DNA of 64,000 nt, from assembly GCA_963966185.1 (NCBI GenBank), contig CAWZYM010000406.1:174001-238000 (forward strand). Direction: 5' to 3'. This document shows, piece by piece, positions 9,770 to 23,600 of this stretch. Position 1 is the first letter of the stretch. Each line of letters starts with the position of its first letter. The notes beneath the pieces were generated by a model. The model was not told the origin of the DNA and did no database searches. It saw only the letters and a list, made by a program, of their open reading frames with translations. This stretch comes from Rhabditoides inermis (Eukaryota; Nematoda; Chromadorea; Rhabditida; Rhabditidae). The position numbers and the translations under genes are program-made.

Positions 9770-10975
9770 ACAACTCTGAAGTCAGTGCCCGGTCTAGTAC
9801 ACGTTAGATACCTATTAAATGAGATTTGTACTTGTTTACTTTTTGTTTACTTGTTTACATGTCAAATAATTAATAAAATCGGACTGAGTACTTTGTGTAC
9901 TACATGTTAGAGACCTTTAAAACACATTTCTGAGTTGTTTACAAACTTGTTTAATTGTTTACTTCACTTGTAAACAACAAATATGAACTCAGTACTTGGT
10001 CTAGTACACGTTAGATACCTTTAAAATGAGATTTGGAGTTGTTTACGTATTTGTTTACTTGTTTACATGCCAAATAAACAATAAAATCGAACTGAGTACG
10101 TTGTGTACTATATGTTAGAGATCTTTAAAACACATTTCTGAGTTGTTTACAAACTTGTTTACTTGTTCACTTCACTTGTAAACAACAAATATGAACTCAG
10201 TACTTGGTCTAGTACACGTTAGATACCTTTAAAATGAGATTTGGAGTTGTTTACGTATTTGTTTACTTGTTTACATGCCAAATAAACAATAAAATCGAAC
10301 TGAGTACGTTGTGTACTATATGTTAGAGATCTTTAAAACACATTTCTGAGTTGTTTACAAACTTGTTTACTTGTACACTTCACTTGTAAACAACAAATAT
10401 GAACTCAGTACTTGGTCTAGTACACGTTAGACACGTTTAAAATGAGATTTGGAGTTGTTTACTTCTTTGTTTACTTGTTTACTGTTGTTGTTTACCAAAA
10501 AAATTGAACTTGTTTACTTGTTACCTTAAAACACATTTCTGAGTTGTTTACAAACTTGTTTACTTGTTCACTTCACTTGTAAACAACAAATATGAACTCA
10601 GTACTTGGTCTAGTACACGTTAGACACGTTTAAAATGGGATTTGGAGTTGTTTACTTCTTTGTTTACTTGTTTACTGTTGTTGTTTACCAAAAAAATTGA
10701 ACTTGTTTACTTGTTACCTGTACCAAGTATCAAGTCTCTAGGTCAAAAACTGACAGAGTTCATATAGAAGTGTCACAAATTTCAGATTCTAAGTCCAGAG
10801 TTGTTAGTGAACCCTTATAAGGAGTTATGCAAATGATATGTCAGAGTAGCCATCGCGTCTCAGGTAGTACCAAACCTTAACTTCAAAGTTGTATCGTGAT
10901 TCGTTTAAAGAGTAATGAGTTATGAGTCTGGACAACAAACAGACACCATAGGAAATTTTAGGGAGAGAGAAGAGA
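9770..10975. repeat. 208-bp satellite, second block, and unit tail
   Basis: AGTACTTGGTCTAGTACACG occurs at 9991, 10199, 10407 and 10600 (periods 208, 208, 193). Units carry paired TTGTTTAC motifs and one GTAAACAA each. From 10720 the sequence runs into a tail with ACAACAAACAGACACCATAGGAAATTTTAGGG just before the hairpins at 10976. Confidence 0.8.
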
Positions 10976-11219
10976 AGCGGGCCGGAGGCTCGCTTCGCTC
11001 GCCTCCGGCCCGCTAGTGGCGGCGGCTTCGCCGCCGCACTGCGCTCCGAGGCTCGCGCGCCTTCGGCGCGCTCGCCTCTTCGCGTTAACTCATCAAAACT
11101 TCAAATCTGAATTCTCCTATGGGTCTAGTACACATGAGACATCAAAATCTCTGGTTTTGGAGTTGTTTACAACTTTGTTTTATAAAATGACAACGAAATT
11201 TCGAAATCTCAAATTTCGT
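10976..11219. repeat. Class I hairpin cassette and start of unit
   Basis: H1 (without its 5' CTAG), H2 and H3 hairpins at about 10976-11080, followed by the constant TCATCAAAACTTCAAATCTG lead and TTGTTTAC-type words. Confidence 0.8.
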
Positions 11220-12110
11220 TTGGGTCCCTACTACCGTACCCTAACCCTAAAAGGATAACTCAGTAGCATCAAAACTGACAGAGATACAAAATAACCATAT
11301 TTGGAAATATGCAAATGATGTGAAAGACGAAAATTGTAATCACGACCCCTACCGTACCCTAACCCTAAAAGGATAACTCAGTAGCATGAAAACTGACAGA
11401 GATATGAAATAACCATATTTGGAAATATGCAAATGAGATGAAAGACGAAAATTGTAATCACGACCCCTACCGTACCCTAACCCTAAAAGGATAACTCAGT
11501 AGCATGAAAACTGACAGAGATATGAAATAACCATATTTGGAAATATGCAAATGAGATGAAAGACGAAAATTGTAATCACGACCCCTACCGTACCCTAACC
11601 CTAAAAGGATAACTCAGTAGCATGAAAACTGACAGAGATATGAAATAACCATATTTGGAAATATGCAAATGAGATGAAAGACGAAAATTGTAATCACGAC
11701 CCCTACCGTACCCTAACCCTAAAAGGATAACTCAGTAGCATGAAAACTGACAGAGATATGAAATAACCATATTTGGAAATATGCAAATGAGATGAAAGAC
11801 GAAAATTGTAATCACGACCCCTACCGTACCCTAACCCTAAAAGGACAACTCGGTAGCAAGAAAACTGACAGAGAAACAAAACAACCATATTTGGAAATAT
11901 ACAAATGAGATAAAAGATCGAAATTGTAATCACGACCTGTACCGTACCCTAACCCTATAGGGACAACTCAGGAGCATCAAGATTGACAGAAATACAAAAT
12001 AACCATATTTGGAAATATGCAAATGAGGTGAAAGACGAAAATTGTAATCACGATCTCTACCGTAGCCTAACTCTAAAAGGAGAACTCAGTAACTCAAAAA
12101 CGAAGCATAC
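11220..12110. repeat. 118-bp tandem satellite, about 7.5 copies
   Basis: The start of CCCTAACCCTAAAAGG occurs at 11238, 11357, 11475, 11593, 11711, 11829 and 11947, with a diverged copy at about 12065: a period of 118 (once 119). Middle copies are nearly identical; edge copies diverge. Each unit holds CCATATTTGG (a perfect CArG box) and ATGCAAAT (the octamer) 7 bp apart. A normal unit tail follows to 12338. Confidence 0.9.
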
Positions 12111-12338
12111 TTTACATAGAATAATCATCGGTCAGATTCTATGTCCAAATGGCGAATTCTTAGTAAACCCCTATTAGGAGTTATGCAAATGAGCTGTCAG
12201 ATAGAATCCTGCATCTCAGGTACCAACTGAGCTTGAGTCTGAAACCACATTCCAGCAGCTGTAGCGGGAAGCTCTGTGCAAATGTGGAACGACAAACACG
12301 CAGACACCATAGCAAATTTTATAGGGGGAGGCGGGTGA

Positions 12339-13656
12339 CTAGCCCGAGCGGCGCTGGCGCGCCGCTCGGGCTAGGGCCGCCTTCGGCGGCCTCACCACTC
12401 AAACATCAAAACTGAAATCATCACTCAAATCTAATTTCTTAACTAAAGTCTGTTCACAAACCTGTAATCCAACTAAGAAGTACATTACAACACAAAATAT
12501 CAAAAATGAAGACAATTGAACGTTGTTTACAAATTTGTTTACTTGTTTACCCTTTATGTACACAACATTTTTGAACTCGCCTTTAAGTCTACTACACGTT
12601 ACACATCTTTAAAACACGTTTTCCGGTTGTTTACATTTTTGTTTACTTGTTCAATACATTTGTAAACAACATGTTTGAACACACCAAGAATGTTACTAAA
12701 CATTTGACATCTTTAAAACACATTTTCAGGTTGTTTACAAAGTTGTTTACTTGTTTACATCGTCTGTAAACAACATTTTTGACTTCATCTCTTGATCTAC
12801 ATCATCTTAGATACCTTCAACACAAACTTCAAATCTGTTGACAAAGTTGTTTACTTGTTGACAAACATTCAAACAACAACATCGCTGACTTGCCTCCAGG
12901 TCACATACGAAGTTTGGACTCTTCAGCATGAAAACTGACCAAGATACAACATTACCATATTTGGAAATATGCAAATGAGGTCATACATCAAAATTTTGTT
13001 TCTCCATCCGACAGTAGCTTAACCCTAAAAGGACACCCCAGTAACACTGAAAATGACCGAGATACAACATTACCATATTTGGAATTATGCAAATGAGGTC
13101 ATTAATCAAAAATTTAATCACCGACCCTACAGTACCCTTACCCTAAAAGGATACCTCAGCAGCACTAAAATTGACCGAGATACAACATTACCATATTTGG
13201 AATTATGCAAATGAGGTCAGAAACGAAAATTTTATTTGTCGACCCTACACTAACCTAACCTTAAAAGGACACCTCAGAAACATTAAAACTGACCGAGATA
13301 CAACATTACCATATTTGGAAATATGCAAATGAGGTAAGAAACTAAAATTTAATTTGTCGACCCTACAGTACCCTTACCCTAAAAGGACATCTCAATAGCT
13401 CAAAAACGAATCATAGTTTACATAGAACTGGCCATCTCTCAGATTCTATGTTCTCAAATATGCAAATTTTCCAAGGAGAACCCATATAAGGAATGGTCAG
13501 ATCAGGACCCCAGGTAAAATTTTGCGTGCGGTCACCACCTGAGATCTAATTTCCATACCTCAACCCCCATCGATCACTACAACTTGAGATACTCATCCGG
13601 ACAGACAGACACACAAACATACACCATAGCATAATTTATAGGGGGTGGGCGGGTGA
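12339..13656. repeat. Class II hairpin unit containing a second 118-bp subarray
   Basis: Starts with CTAGCCCGAG...CTCGGGCTAG (12339-12374) and GGGCCGCCTTCGGCGGCCT. Forkhead-like blocks fill about 12525-12860. The words CC(G/A)AGATACAACATTACCATATTTGGA recur from 12939 at 13057, 13175 and 13293 (118-bp period). Ends with CATAGCATAATTTATAGGGGG. Confidence 0.8.
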
Positions 13657-15683
13657 CTAGCGGGCCGGAGGCTCGCTTCGCTCGCCTCCGGCCCGCTAGT
13701 GGCGGCGGCTTCGCCGCCGCACTGTGCTTCGAGGCTCGCGCGCCTTCGGCGCGCTCGCCTCTCCGCGTCAAATCATCAACACTTCAAACCTAAACTCTAC
13801 TATGGCTCCAGTACACATCAGAGATCGAAATCTCAAATTTTATAGTTGTTTACATGTTTGTTTACTTGTTTACCTGACTTTTAACACTAACTTTGAACTC
13901 TTCTATGGCTCTAGTACACATCAGACATCAAAATCTCTAGTTTTGGAATTGTTTACAACTTTGTTTACTTGTTTACATAACTTGTAAACACTATACCTCA
14001 AATCTCCTGAAGGTTTAGTATCGATTAGATATCAAAATCAGGAGATTTGGAGTTGTTTACTTTTTTGTTTACTTGTTTACTTAAGTTGTTTACCTAAAAA
14101 ATTGTAATTATTTACTTGTTACCTGTACCAAGTATGAACCTTCTACCTCAAAAAATAACAAAGTTATAAATTTTATAACATTTCTGAGTATTAAAAAAAC
14201 GGAAATTGAAAAAATTAATTAAAATTCAAACAATAAATACAAATCTGAAATATTTCATGAATAAAGGTTTTACGGTAGTGATAAGTAAATAGAAAAATCC
14301 AGGTGTCAACTCTCATTTAGACAAAAGTTACAGGGTCGTAAAGTGAAATTTGACGTTTATGCTGATTTATCTCAGGTGACAGGTGAGAGGCCACAGGTGA
14401 GATGGTACCTGGCAGGTACTCAGGACCTAAGGTGTCATTGGTGAAAGGGATGAGAGAATTATTCATTTTTCTAAGAAGTTGAAACTCAGATGTACTGTAT
14501 TTCATGTTTTGCATCTTGCCTGATTGATCCTGTCAGCGGTCCATATGCTCAACTGCAAAAATGAGCCACATTTAGTTGAAAATCGAGGTTTTTTGAAAAA
14601 ATGAAATCCTTCTACAGTGAAGCGAAAAATCTGAATCTTTGTCAGTAAATATTAGTTTTTGAGTTATGAATTACTGTGCAAAATCCAGGTCTCAACTCTT
14701 AGATAGTAAGGGATTGTAGTTGATCTAGTGAATCATGAAATATGATTTTTATTTTCAGTAATAGAGCTGAGCATACGTGTTTGTGTTGATTGTGTCATAG
14801 AGAGTAATTTACCATAAAAATTTGAAAAATTAATATTGAAAACGAAAGAAGTTATGATCAAAAATGTAAAATTTCTACGAAAATTTGAATATTCATATTT
14901 TGAAAACGGAATGAGTATTTCATTTGAAATTGAAATGGTGTGAACGGCCAAGTGTCTTCTATTATCAGCTGAAGTTTGAAATTTTAGTCTTCAAAACTGA
15001 CAAAGATATTCAAGGTTTTTGCGTTTTGCATCTTACGTGATTGATCCTGTCAGAAAATGAAAAATGCTGTAAAACTTTTTTGAAATGGTTTTTCGTAATG
15101 AAACTGTAAAACTGTAAATAACACGCATGTTTCTTGTTACTGTGCGATTTTCATGACAAAATATGAAGTTTGAAGGTAGGTTTACATAGAAGTGTACCGA
15201 GTTGTTAGTGAACCCATTTAAAGAAATGAGATAGGAACCTATGCGATTGTGTGTCTGTTAAGAGTGATTAGTTGATCTTAAGTTTGTAGTTTGAGTGTGA
15301 AATGTCTCTTCAGTCTTGAGTTATGTCCCGCTGAAATTTTGGAAATTCTATATAAACCCATATAAGGAGTTATCGGAATGAGTCCTAGTGACGTGTGGCA
15401 AGTCAATATAGTGTGCTAAGTCTAAGTTTACAGTATGAGATTCACATCTTGAAACATGGACTGAGCATATGGGTGAAAAGTTTTTCAGGCTATGTCAAGT
15501 TCTTAGTAAAGTCATACGGTAAGTAGAACTGTGAGCGTGAAAATGAAACGATTGCATGCGGTCACCATAAGAGTGTTAAGTTTGGAGTATGAGCTGTGTA
15601 GGTGTAATAGTCACTGAGCTAGATGCTGTGAAAAAGGTAGCCACACCCGTCATAGCAAATTTTATATAGCCCTGCCAGGGCGA
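13657..15683. repeat. Higher-order array unit, type A (2027 bp)
   Basis: Cassette H1-H2-H3 at 13657-13761, then forkhead-like blocks (to about 14090), an AT-rich stretch, the CAGGTG/GGTACCTGG segment (about 14375-14450), the SSU-rRNA-like word CCTGATTGATCCTGTCAG at 14519, a second related word at 15037, and the tail CATAGCAAATTTTATATAGCCCTGCCAGGGCGA. Nearly the same sequence occurs at 36501-38523. Confidence 0.85.
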
Positions 15684-18600
15684 CTAGCGGGCCGGAGGCT
15701 CGCTTCGCTCGCCTCCGGCCCGCTAGTGGCGGCGGCTTCGCCGCCGCACTGCGCTCCGAGGCTCGCGCGCCTTCGGCGCGCTCGCCTCTCCGCGTCAACT
15801 CATAAAAACTTCAAATCTGAATTCTCCTATGGGTCTAGTACACATCAGACATCGAAATCTGTAGTTTTGAAGTTGTTCACGTTTTTGTTTACTTGTTTAC
15901 TCATTATGTAAACATCAGATATGAACTCTACTATGGGTCTAGTACACATCAGACATCAGAATCTTCACTTTTGGAGTTGTTTACAATTTTGTTTACTTGT
16001 TTACCTGACTTGTAAACACTATACCTTAACTCTCCTGAAGGTTTATTATCGATTAGATATCAAAATCAGGAGATTTTGAGTTGTTTACTTTTTTGTTTAC
16101 TTGTTTACCTAAGTTGTTAACATAAAAAAATTGTAATTGTTTACTTGTTACCTGTACCAAGTATGAACATTCTACCTCTAAAAATAACAAAGTTATAAAC
16201 TTTTATACCATTTCTGAGTATTAAAAAAATCGAAATTGAAAAATAAATTAAAATTCAAACACTTAATAAAAATCTGAAATAATTCATGAATATAGGTATC
16301 ACGGTAAGTAGCGATAATTAAATTAGAAAATGCAGGTGTCAACTCTCATCTAGACAAAAGTCACGGAGTCGTGAAGTGAAATTCGAAGTTTATGCTAATT
16401 TATCTCAGGTGAGAGGCGACAGGTGAGATGGTACCTGGCAGGTACTCAGAACCTAAGGTGTCATTGGTGGAAGGGATGAGATAATTAATCATTTTTCTAA
16501 GAAGTTGAAACATAGTTGTACTGTATTTTACGTTTTGCATCTTGCCTGATTGATCCTGTCAGCGGTCAATATGCTCAACTGCAAAAATGAGCCACATTTA
16601 GTTGAAAATCAAGGTTTTTTTGAAAAAGTGAAATCCTTCCACAGTGAAGCGAAAAATCTGAAACTTTGTCAGTAAATATTAGTTTTTGAGTTATGAATTA
16701 CAGTGTAAAATCCAGGTCTCAACTCTTATATAGTAAGGGAATGTAGTTGATCTAGTGAATCATGAAATATGATTTTTATTTTCAGTAATAGAGTTGAGCA
16801 TACGTGTTTGTGTTACTTGTGTCAAAGAAAGTGATTTACCATAAAAGTTTGAAAAATTAATATTGAAAACGAAAGAAGTTATGATCAAAAATGTAAAATT
16901 TCTACGAAAATTTGAATATTTATATTTTGAAAACAGAATAAGTATTTCATTTGAAATTGAAATGGTGTGAACGGCCAAGTGTCTTCTATCATCAGCTGAA
17001 GTTTGAAATTTTTGTCTTCAAAACTAACAAAGATATTCAAGGTTTTTGCGTTTTGCATCTTATGTGATTGATCCTGTCAGAAAATGAAAAATGCTTGTTT
17101 ATTTACTTGTTTACTGTTGTTATTTACGAAAAAATTGAACTTGTTTTCTTGTTATCTGTAATAAGTTTGAACCTTCTACCTTGAAAACCAACCGATATAC
17201 ATTTAATACAATTTTCAGTATTAAACAGACGAAAATGGAAAAAAAAATTAAAGTTGAAAATTTATTAAAAATCTGAACTAATTCATGAATACATGTATCA
17301 CGGTAGTGATGATTTAAAAGAAAAATCCAGATGTAAACTCTCATCTAGACGAAAGTTACAGGGTCGTAAAGTGAAATTTGAAATTCATGCTAATTTATCT
17401 CAGGTGACATGTGAGAGGCGACAGGTGAGACGGTACCTGGCAGGTACTCAGGACCTAAGGTGTCATTGGTGAAAGGAATGAGAGAATTAAAAATAGTTTT
17501 TCTAAGAAGTTGAAACATAGTTGTACTGTATTTTACGTTTTGCATCTTGCCTGATTGATCCTGTCAGCGGTCAATATGCTCAACTGCAAAAATGAGCCAC
17601 ATTTTGTTGAAAATCAAGGTTTTTTGAAAAAGTGAAATCCTTCCACAGTGAAGCGAAAAATCTGAATCTTTGTCAGTAAATATGAGTTTTTGAGTTATGA
17701 ATTACTGTGCAAAATCCAGGTCTCAACTCTTAGATAGTAAGGGATTGTAGTTGATCTAGTGAATCATGAAATATGATTTTTATTTTCAGTAATAGAGCTG
17801 AGCATACGTGTTTGTGTTGATTGTGTCATAGAGAGTAATTTACCATAAAAATTTGAAAAATTAATATTGAAAACGAAAGAAGTTATGATCAAAAATGTAA
17901 AATTTCTACGAAAATTTGAATATTTATATTTTGAAAACGGAATGAGTATTTCATTTGAAATTGAAATGGTGTGAACGGCCAAGTGTCTTCCATTATCAGC
18001 TGAAGTTTGAAATTTTAGTCTTCAAAACTGACAAAGATATTCAAGGTTTTTGCGTTTTGCATCTTACGTGATTGATCCTGTCAGAAAATGAAAAATGCTG
18101 TAAAACTTTTTTGAAATGGTTTTTCGTAATGAAACTGTAAAACTGTAAATAACACGCATGTTTCTTGTTACTGTGCGATTTTCATGACAAAATATGAAGT
18201 TTGAAGGTAGGTTTACATAGAAGTGTACCGAGTTGTTAGTGAACCCATTTAAAGAAATGAGATAGGAACCTATGCGATTGTGTGTCTGTTAAGAGTGATT
18301 AGTTGATCTTAAGTTTGTAGTTTGAGTGTGAAATGTCTCTTCAGTCTTGAGTTATGTCCTTCTGAAGTTTTGGTAATTCTATATAAACCCATATAAGGAG
18401 TTATCGGAATGAGTCCTAGTGACGTGTGTCAAGTCAATATAGTGTGCTAAGTCTAAGTTTACAGTATGAGATTCACATCTTGAAACATGGACTGAGCATA
18501 TGGGTGAAAAGTTTTTCAGGCTATGTCAAGTTCTTAGTAAAGTCATACGGTAAGTAGAACTGTGAGCGTGAAAATGAAACGATTGCATGCGGTCACCATA

Positions 18601-18713
18601 AGAGTGTTAAGTTTGGAGTATGAGCTGTGTAGGTGTAATAGTCACTGAGCTAGATGCTGTGAAAAAGGTAGCCACACCCGTCATAGCAAATTTTATATAG
18701 CCCTGCCAGGGCG
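15684..18713. repeat. Higher-order array unit, type B with two 1-kb modules (3030 bp)
   Basis: Same start and tail as the other units, but the inner module of about 1.0 kb is present twice: the segment at 16760-16978 recurs at 17764-17982, 1004 bp apart. The junction near 17095 joins GAAAAATGCT to a TTGTTTATTTACTTGTTTAC block. Near-identical units lie at 24673 and 33469. Confidence 0.85.
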
Positions 18714-20638
18714 ACTAGCGGGCCGGAGGCTCGCTTCGCTCGCCTCCGGCCCGCTAGTGGCGGCGGCTTTGCCGCCGCACTGCGCTTTGAGGCTCACGCG
18801 CCTTCGGCGCGCTCGCCTCTTCGCGTTAAATCATCAAAATTTCACATCTGAACTCTACTATGGCTTTAGTACACGTTAGACATCGAAATCTCAAGTTTCG
18901 GAGTTGTTTACGATTTTGTTTATTCGTTTACCTAACTGGTAAACACTACATCGTAACTCTCCGAGTAATTTAGTATCGATTAGACATCAAAATCAGAAGA
19001 TTTGGAGTTGTTTACTTGTTTGTTTACTTGTTTACTGTTGTTGTTTATCAAAAAAATTGAACTTGTTTTCTTGTTATCTGTACTAAGTTTGAACCTTCTA
19101 CCTTGAAAACCAACCGAGATATAAATTTTAATACAATTTTCAGAATTAAACAGACGAAAACTGAAAAAAAATAAAATTGAAACATTTATTAAAAATTTGA
19201 AATAACTCATGAATAAAGGTACTACGGTAGTGATAATTAAATAGAAAAATCCAGGTGTCAACTCTCATCAAGACGAAAGTTACAGTGTCGTAAAGTGAAA
19301 TTTGAAGTTTATGCTAATTTATCTCAGGTGACAGATGAGAGGCGACAGGTGAGACGGTACCTGGCAGGTACACAGGACCTAAGGTGTCATTGGTGAAAGG
19401 AATGAGAGAATTAAAAATAGTTTTTCTAAGAAGTTGAAACTTAGATCTACTGTATTTTACGTTTTGCATCTTGCCTGATTGATCCTGTCAGCGGTCAATA
19501 TGCTCAACTGCAAAAATGAGCCACATTTTGTTGAAAATCAAGGTTTTTTGAAAAAGTGAAATCCTTCTACAATGAAGCAAAAAATCTGAATCTTTGTCAG
19601 TAAATATTAGTTTTTGAGTTATGAATTACTGTGCAAAATCCGGGTCTCAACTCTTAGATAGTAAGGGATTGTAGTTGATCTAGTGAATCATGAAATATGA
19701 TTTTTATTTTCAGTAATAGAGTTGAGCATACGTGTTTGTGTTGATTATGTCATAGAGAGTGATTTACCATAAAAATTTGAAAAATTAGTTTTGAAAACGA
19801 AAGAAGTTATCATCAAAAATGTAAAATTTCTACGAAAATTTGAATATTCATATTTTGAAAACGGAACGAGTATTTCATTTGAAATTGAAATGGTGTGAAC
19901 GGCCAAGTGTTTTCTATCATCAGCTGAAGTTTGAAATTTTAGTCTTCAAAACTAACAAAGATATTCAAGGTTTTTGCGTTTTGCATCTTACGTGATTGAT
20001 CCTGTCAGAAAATGAAAATTGCTGTAAAACTTTTTTGAACTGGTTTTTCGAAATGAAACTGTAAAACTGTAAATAACACGCATGTTTCATGTTACTGTGC
20101 AAGTTTCATGACAAAATATGAAGTTTGAAGGTAGGTTTACATAGACGTGGACCGAGTTGTTAGTGAACCCATTTAAGGAAATGATGTAGGAACCTATTCT
20201 GATGTGTGTCTGTTAAGAGTGATTAGTTGATATTAATTTTGTAGTTTGAGTGTGAAATGTTTCTTCAGTCTTCAGTTATGTCCTTCTGAAATTTTGGAAA
20301 TTCTATATAAACCCATATAAGGAGTTATCGGAATGAGTCCTAGTGACGTGTGTCAAGTCAATATAGTGTGCTAAGTCTAAGTTTACAGTATGAGATTCAC
20401 ATCTTGAAACATGGACTGAGCATATGGGTGAAAAGTTTTTCAGGCTATGTCAAGTTCTTAGTAAAGTCATACGGTAAGTAGAGCTGTGAGCGTGAAAATG
20501 AAACGATTGCATGCGGTCACCATAAGAGTGTTAAGTTTGGAGTATGAGCTGTGTAGGTGTAATAGTCACTGAGCTAGATGCTGTGAAAAAGGTAGCCACA
20601 CCCGTCATAGCAAATTTTATATAGCCCTGCCAGGGCGA
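18714..20638. repeat. Higher-order array unit, type C (1925 bp)
   Basis: Single-module unit. Hairpin H2 carries GGCTTTGCCGCC and H3 carries GCTCACGCGCC, marks shared only with the copy at 29629-31552, to which it is nearly identical throughout. Confidence 0.85.
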
Positions 20639-23600
20639 CTAGCGGGCCGGAGGCGAGCGAAGCGAGCCTCCGGCCCGCTAGTGGCGGCGGCTTCGCCGCC
20701 GCACTGCGCTCCGAGGCTCGCGCGCCTTCGGCGCGCTCGCCTCTCCGCGTCAACTCATAAAAACTTCAAATCTGAATTCTCCTATGGGTCTAGTACACAT
20801 CAGACATCGAAATCTGTAGTTTTGAAGTTGTTCACGTTTTTGTTTACTTGTTTACTCATTATGTAAACATCAGATATGAACTCTACTATGGGTCTAGTAC
20901 ACATCAGACATCAGAATCTTCACTTTTGGAGTTGTTTACAATTTTGTTTACTTGTTTACCTGACTTGTAAACACTATACCTTAACTCTCCTGAAGGTTTA
21001 TTATCGATTAGATATCAAAATCAGGAGATTTTGAGTTGTTTACTTTTTTGTTTACTTGTTTACCTAAGTTGTTAACATAAAAAAATTGTAATTGTTTACT
21101 TGTTACCTGTACCAAGTATGAACATTCTACCTCTAAAAATAACAAAGTTATAAACTTTTATACCATTTCTGAGTATTAAAAAAATCGAAATTGAAAAATA
21201 AATTAAAATTCAAACACTTAATAAAAATCTGAAATAATTCATGAATATAGGTATCACGGTAAGTAGCGATAATTAAATTAGAAAATGCAGGTCTCAACTC
21301 TCATCTAGACAAAAGTCACGGAGTCGTGAAGTGAAATTCGAAGTTTATGCTAATTTATCTCAGGTGAGAGGCGACAGGTGAGATGGTACCTGGCAGGTAC
21401 TCAGAACCTAAGGTGTCATTGGTGGAAGGGATGAGATAATTAATCATTTTTCTAAGAAGTTGAAACATAGTTGTACTGTATTTTACGTTTTGCATCTTGC
21501 CTGATTGATCCTGTCAGCGGTCAATATGCTCAACTGCAAAAATGAGCCACATTTAGTTGAAAATCAAGGTTTTTTTGAAAAAGTGAAATCCTTCCACAGT
21601 GAAGCGAAAAATCTGAAACTTTGTCAGTAAATATTAGTTTTTGAGTTATGAATTACAGTGTAAAATCCAGGTCTCAACTCTTATATAGTAAGGGAATGTA
21701 GTTGATCTAGTGAATCATGAAATATGATTTTTATTTTCAGTAATAGAGTTGAGCATACGTGTTTGTGTTACTTGTGTCAAAGAAAGTGATTTACCATAAA
21801 AGTTTGAAAAATTAATATTGAAAACGAAAGAAGTTATGATCAAAAATGTAAAATTTCTACGAAAATTTGAATATTTATATTTTGAAAACAGAATAAGTAT
21901 TTCATTTGAAATTGAAATGGTGTGAACGGCCAAGTGTCTTCTATCATCAGCTGAAGTTTGAAATTTTTGTCTTCAAAACTAACAAAGATATTCAAGGTTT
22001 TTGCGTTTTGCATCTTATGTGATTGATCCTGTCAGAAAATGAAAAATGCTTGTTTATTTACTTGTTTACTGTTGTTATTTACGAAAAAATTGAACTTGTT
22101 TTCTTGTTATCTGTAATAAGTTTGAACCTTCTACCTTGAAAACCAACCGATATACATTTAATACAATTTTCAGTATTAAACAGACGAAAATGGAAAAAAA
22201 ATTAAAGTTGAAAATTTATTAAAAATCTGAACTAATTCATGAATACATGTATCACGGTAGTGATGATTTAAAAGAAAAATCCAGATGTAAACTCTCATCT
22301 AGACGAAAGTTACAGGGTCGTAAAGTGAAATTTGAAATTCATGCTAATTTATCTCAGGTGACATGTGAGAGGCGACAGGTGAGACGGTACCTGGCAGGTA
22401 CTCAGGACCTAAGGTGTCATTGGTGAAAGGAATGAGAGAATTAAAAATAGTTTTTCTAAGAAGTTGAAACATAGTTGTACTGTATTTTACGTTTTGCATC
22501 TTGCCTGATTGATCCTGTCAGCGGTCAATATGCTCAACTGCAAAAATGAGCCACATTTAGTTGAAAATCAAGGTTTTTTTGAAAAAGTGAAATCCTTCCA
22601 CAGTGAAGCGAAAAATCTGAAACTTTGTCAGTAAATATTAGTTTTTGAGTTATGAATTACAGTGTAAAATCCAGGTCTCAACTCTTATATAGTAAGGGAA
22701 TGTAGTTGATCTAGTGAATCATGAAATATGATTTTTATTTTCAGTAATAGAGTTGAGCATACGTGTTTGTGTTACTTGTGTCAAAGAAAGTGATTTACCA
22801 TAAAAGTTTGAAAAATTAATATTGAAAACGAAAGAAGTTATGATCAAAAATGTAAAATTTCTACGAAAATTTGAATATTTATATTTTGAAAACAGAATAA
22901 GTATTTCATTTGAAATTGAAATGGTGTGAACGGCCAAGTGTCTTCTATCATCAGCTGAAGTTTGAAATTTTTGTCTTCAAAACTAACAAAGATATTCAAG
23001 GTTTTTGCGTTTTGCATCTTATGTGATTGATCCTGTCAGAAAATGAAAAATGCTTGTTTATTTACTTGTTTACTGTTGTTATTTACGAAAAAATTGAACT
23101 TGTTTTCTTGTTATCTGTAATAAGTTTGAACCTTCTACCTTGAAAACCAACCGATATACATTTAATACAATTTTCAGTATTAAACAGACGAAAATGGAAA
23201 AAAAATTAAAGTTGAAAATTTATTAAAAATCTGAACTAATTCATGAATACATGTATCACGGTAGTGATGATTTAAAAGAAAAATGCAGATGTAAACTCTC
23301 ATCTAGACGAAAGTTACAGGGTCGTAAAGTGAAATTTGAAATTCATGCTAATTTATCTCAGGTGACATGTGAGAGGCGACAGGTGAGACGGTACCTGGCA
23401 GGTACTCAGGACCTAAGGTGTCATTGGTGAAAGGAATGAGAGAATTAAAAATAGTTTTTCTAAGAAGTTGAAACATAGTTGTACTGTATTTTACGTTTTG
23501 CATCTTGCCTGATTGATCCTGTCAGCGGTCAATATGCTCAACTGCAAAAATGAGCCACATTTTGTTGAAAATCAAGGTTTTTTGAAAAAGTGAAATCCTT

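Noticed and set aside
19920..19924. TCATCAG in the modules, on the minus strand CTGATGA, as further hammerheads
   Set aside because: No matching helix II and GAAA strand follows in register, so the match to the 7-base core is chance.
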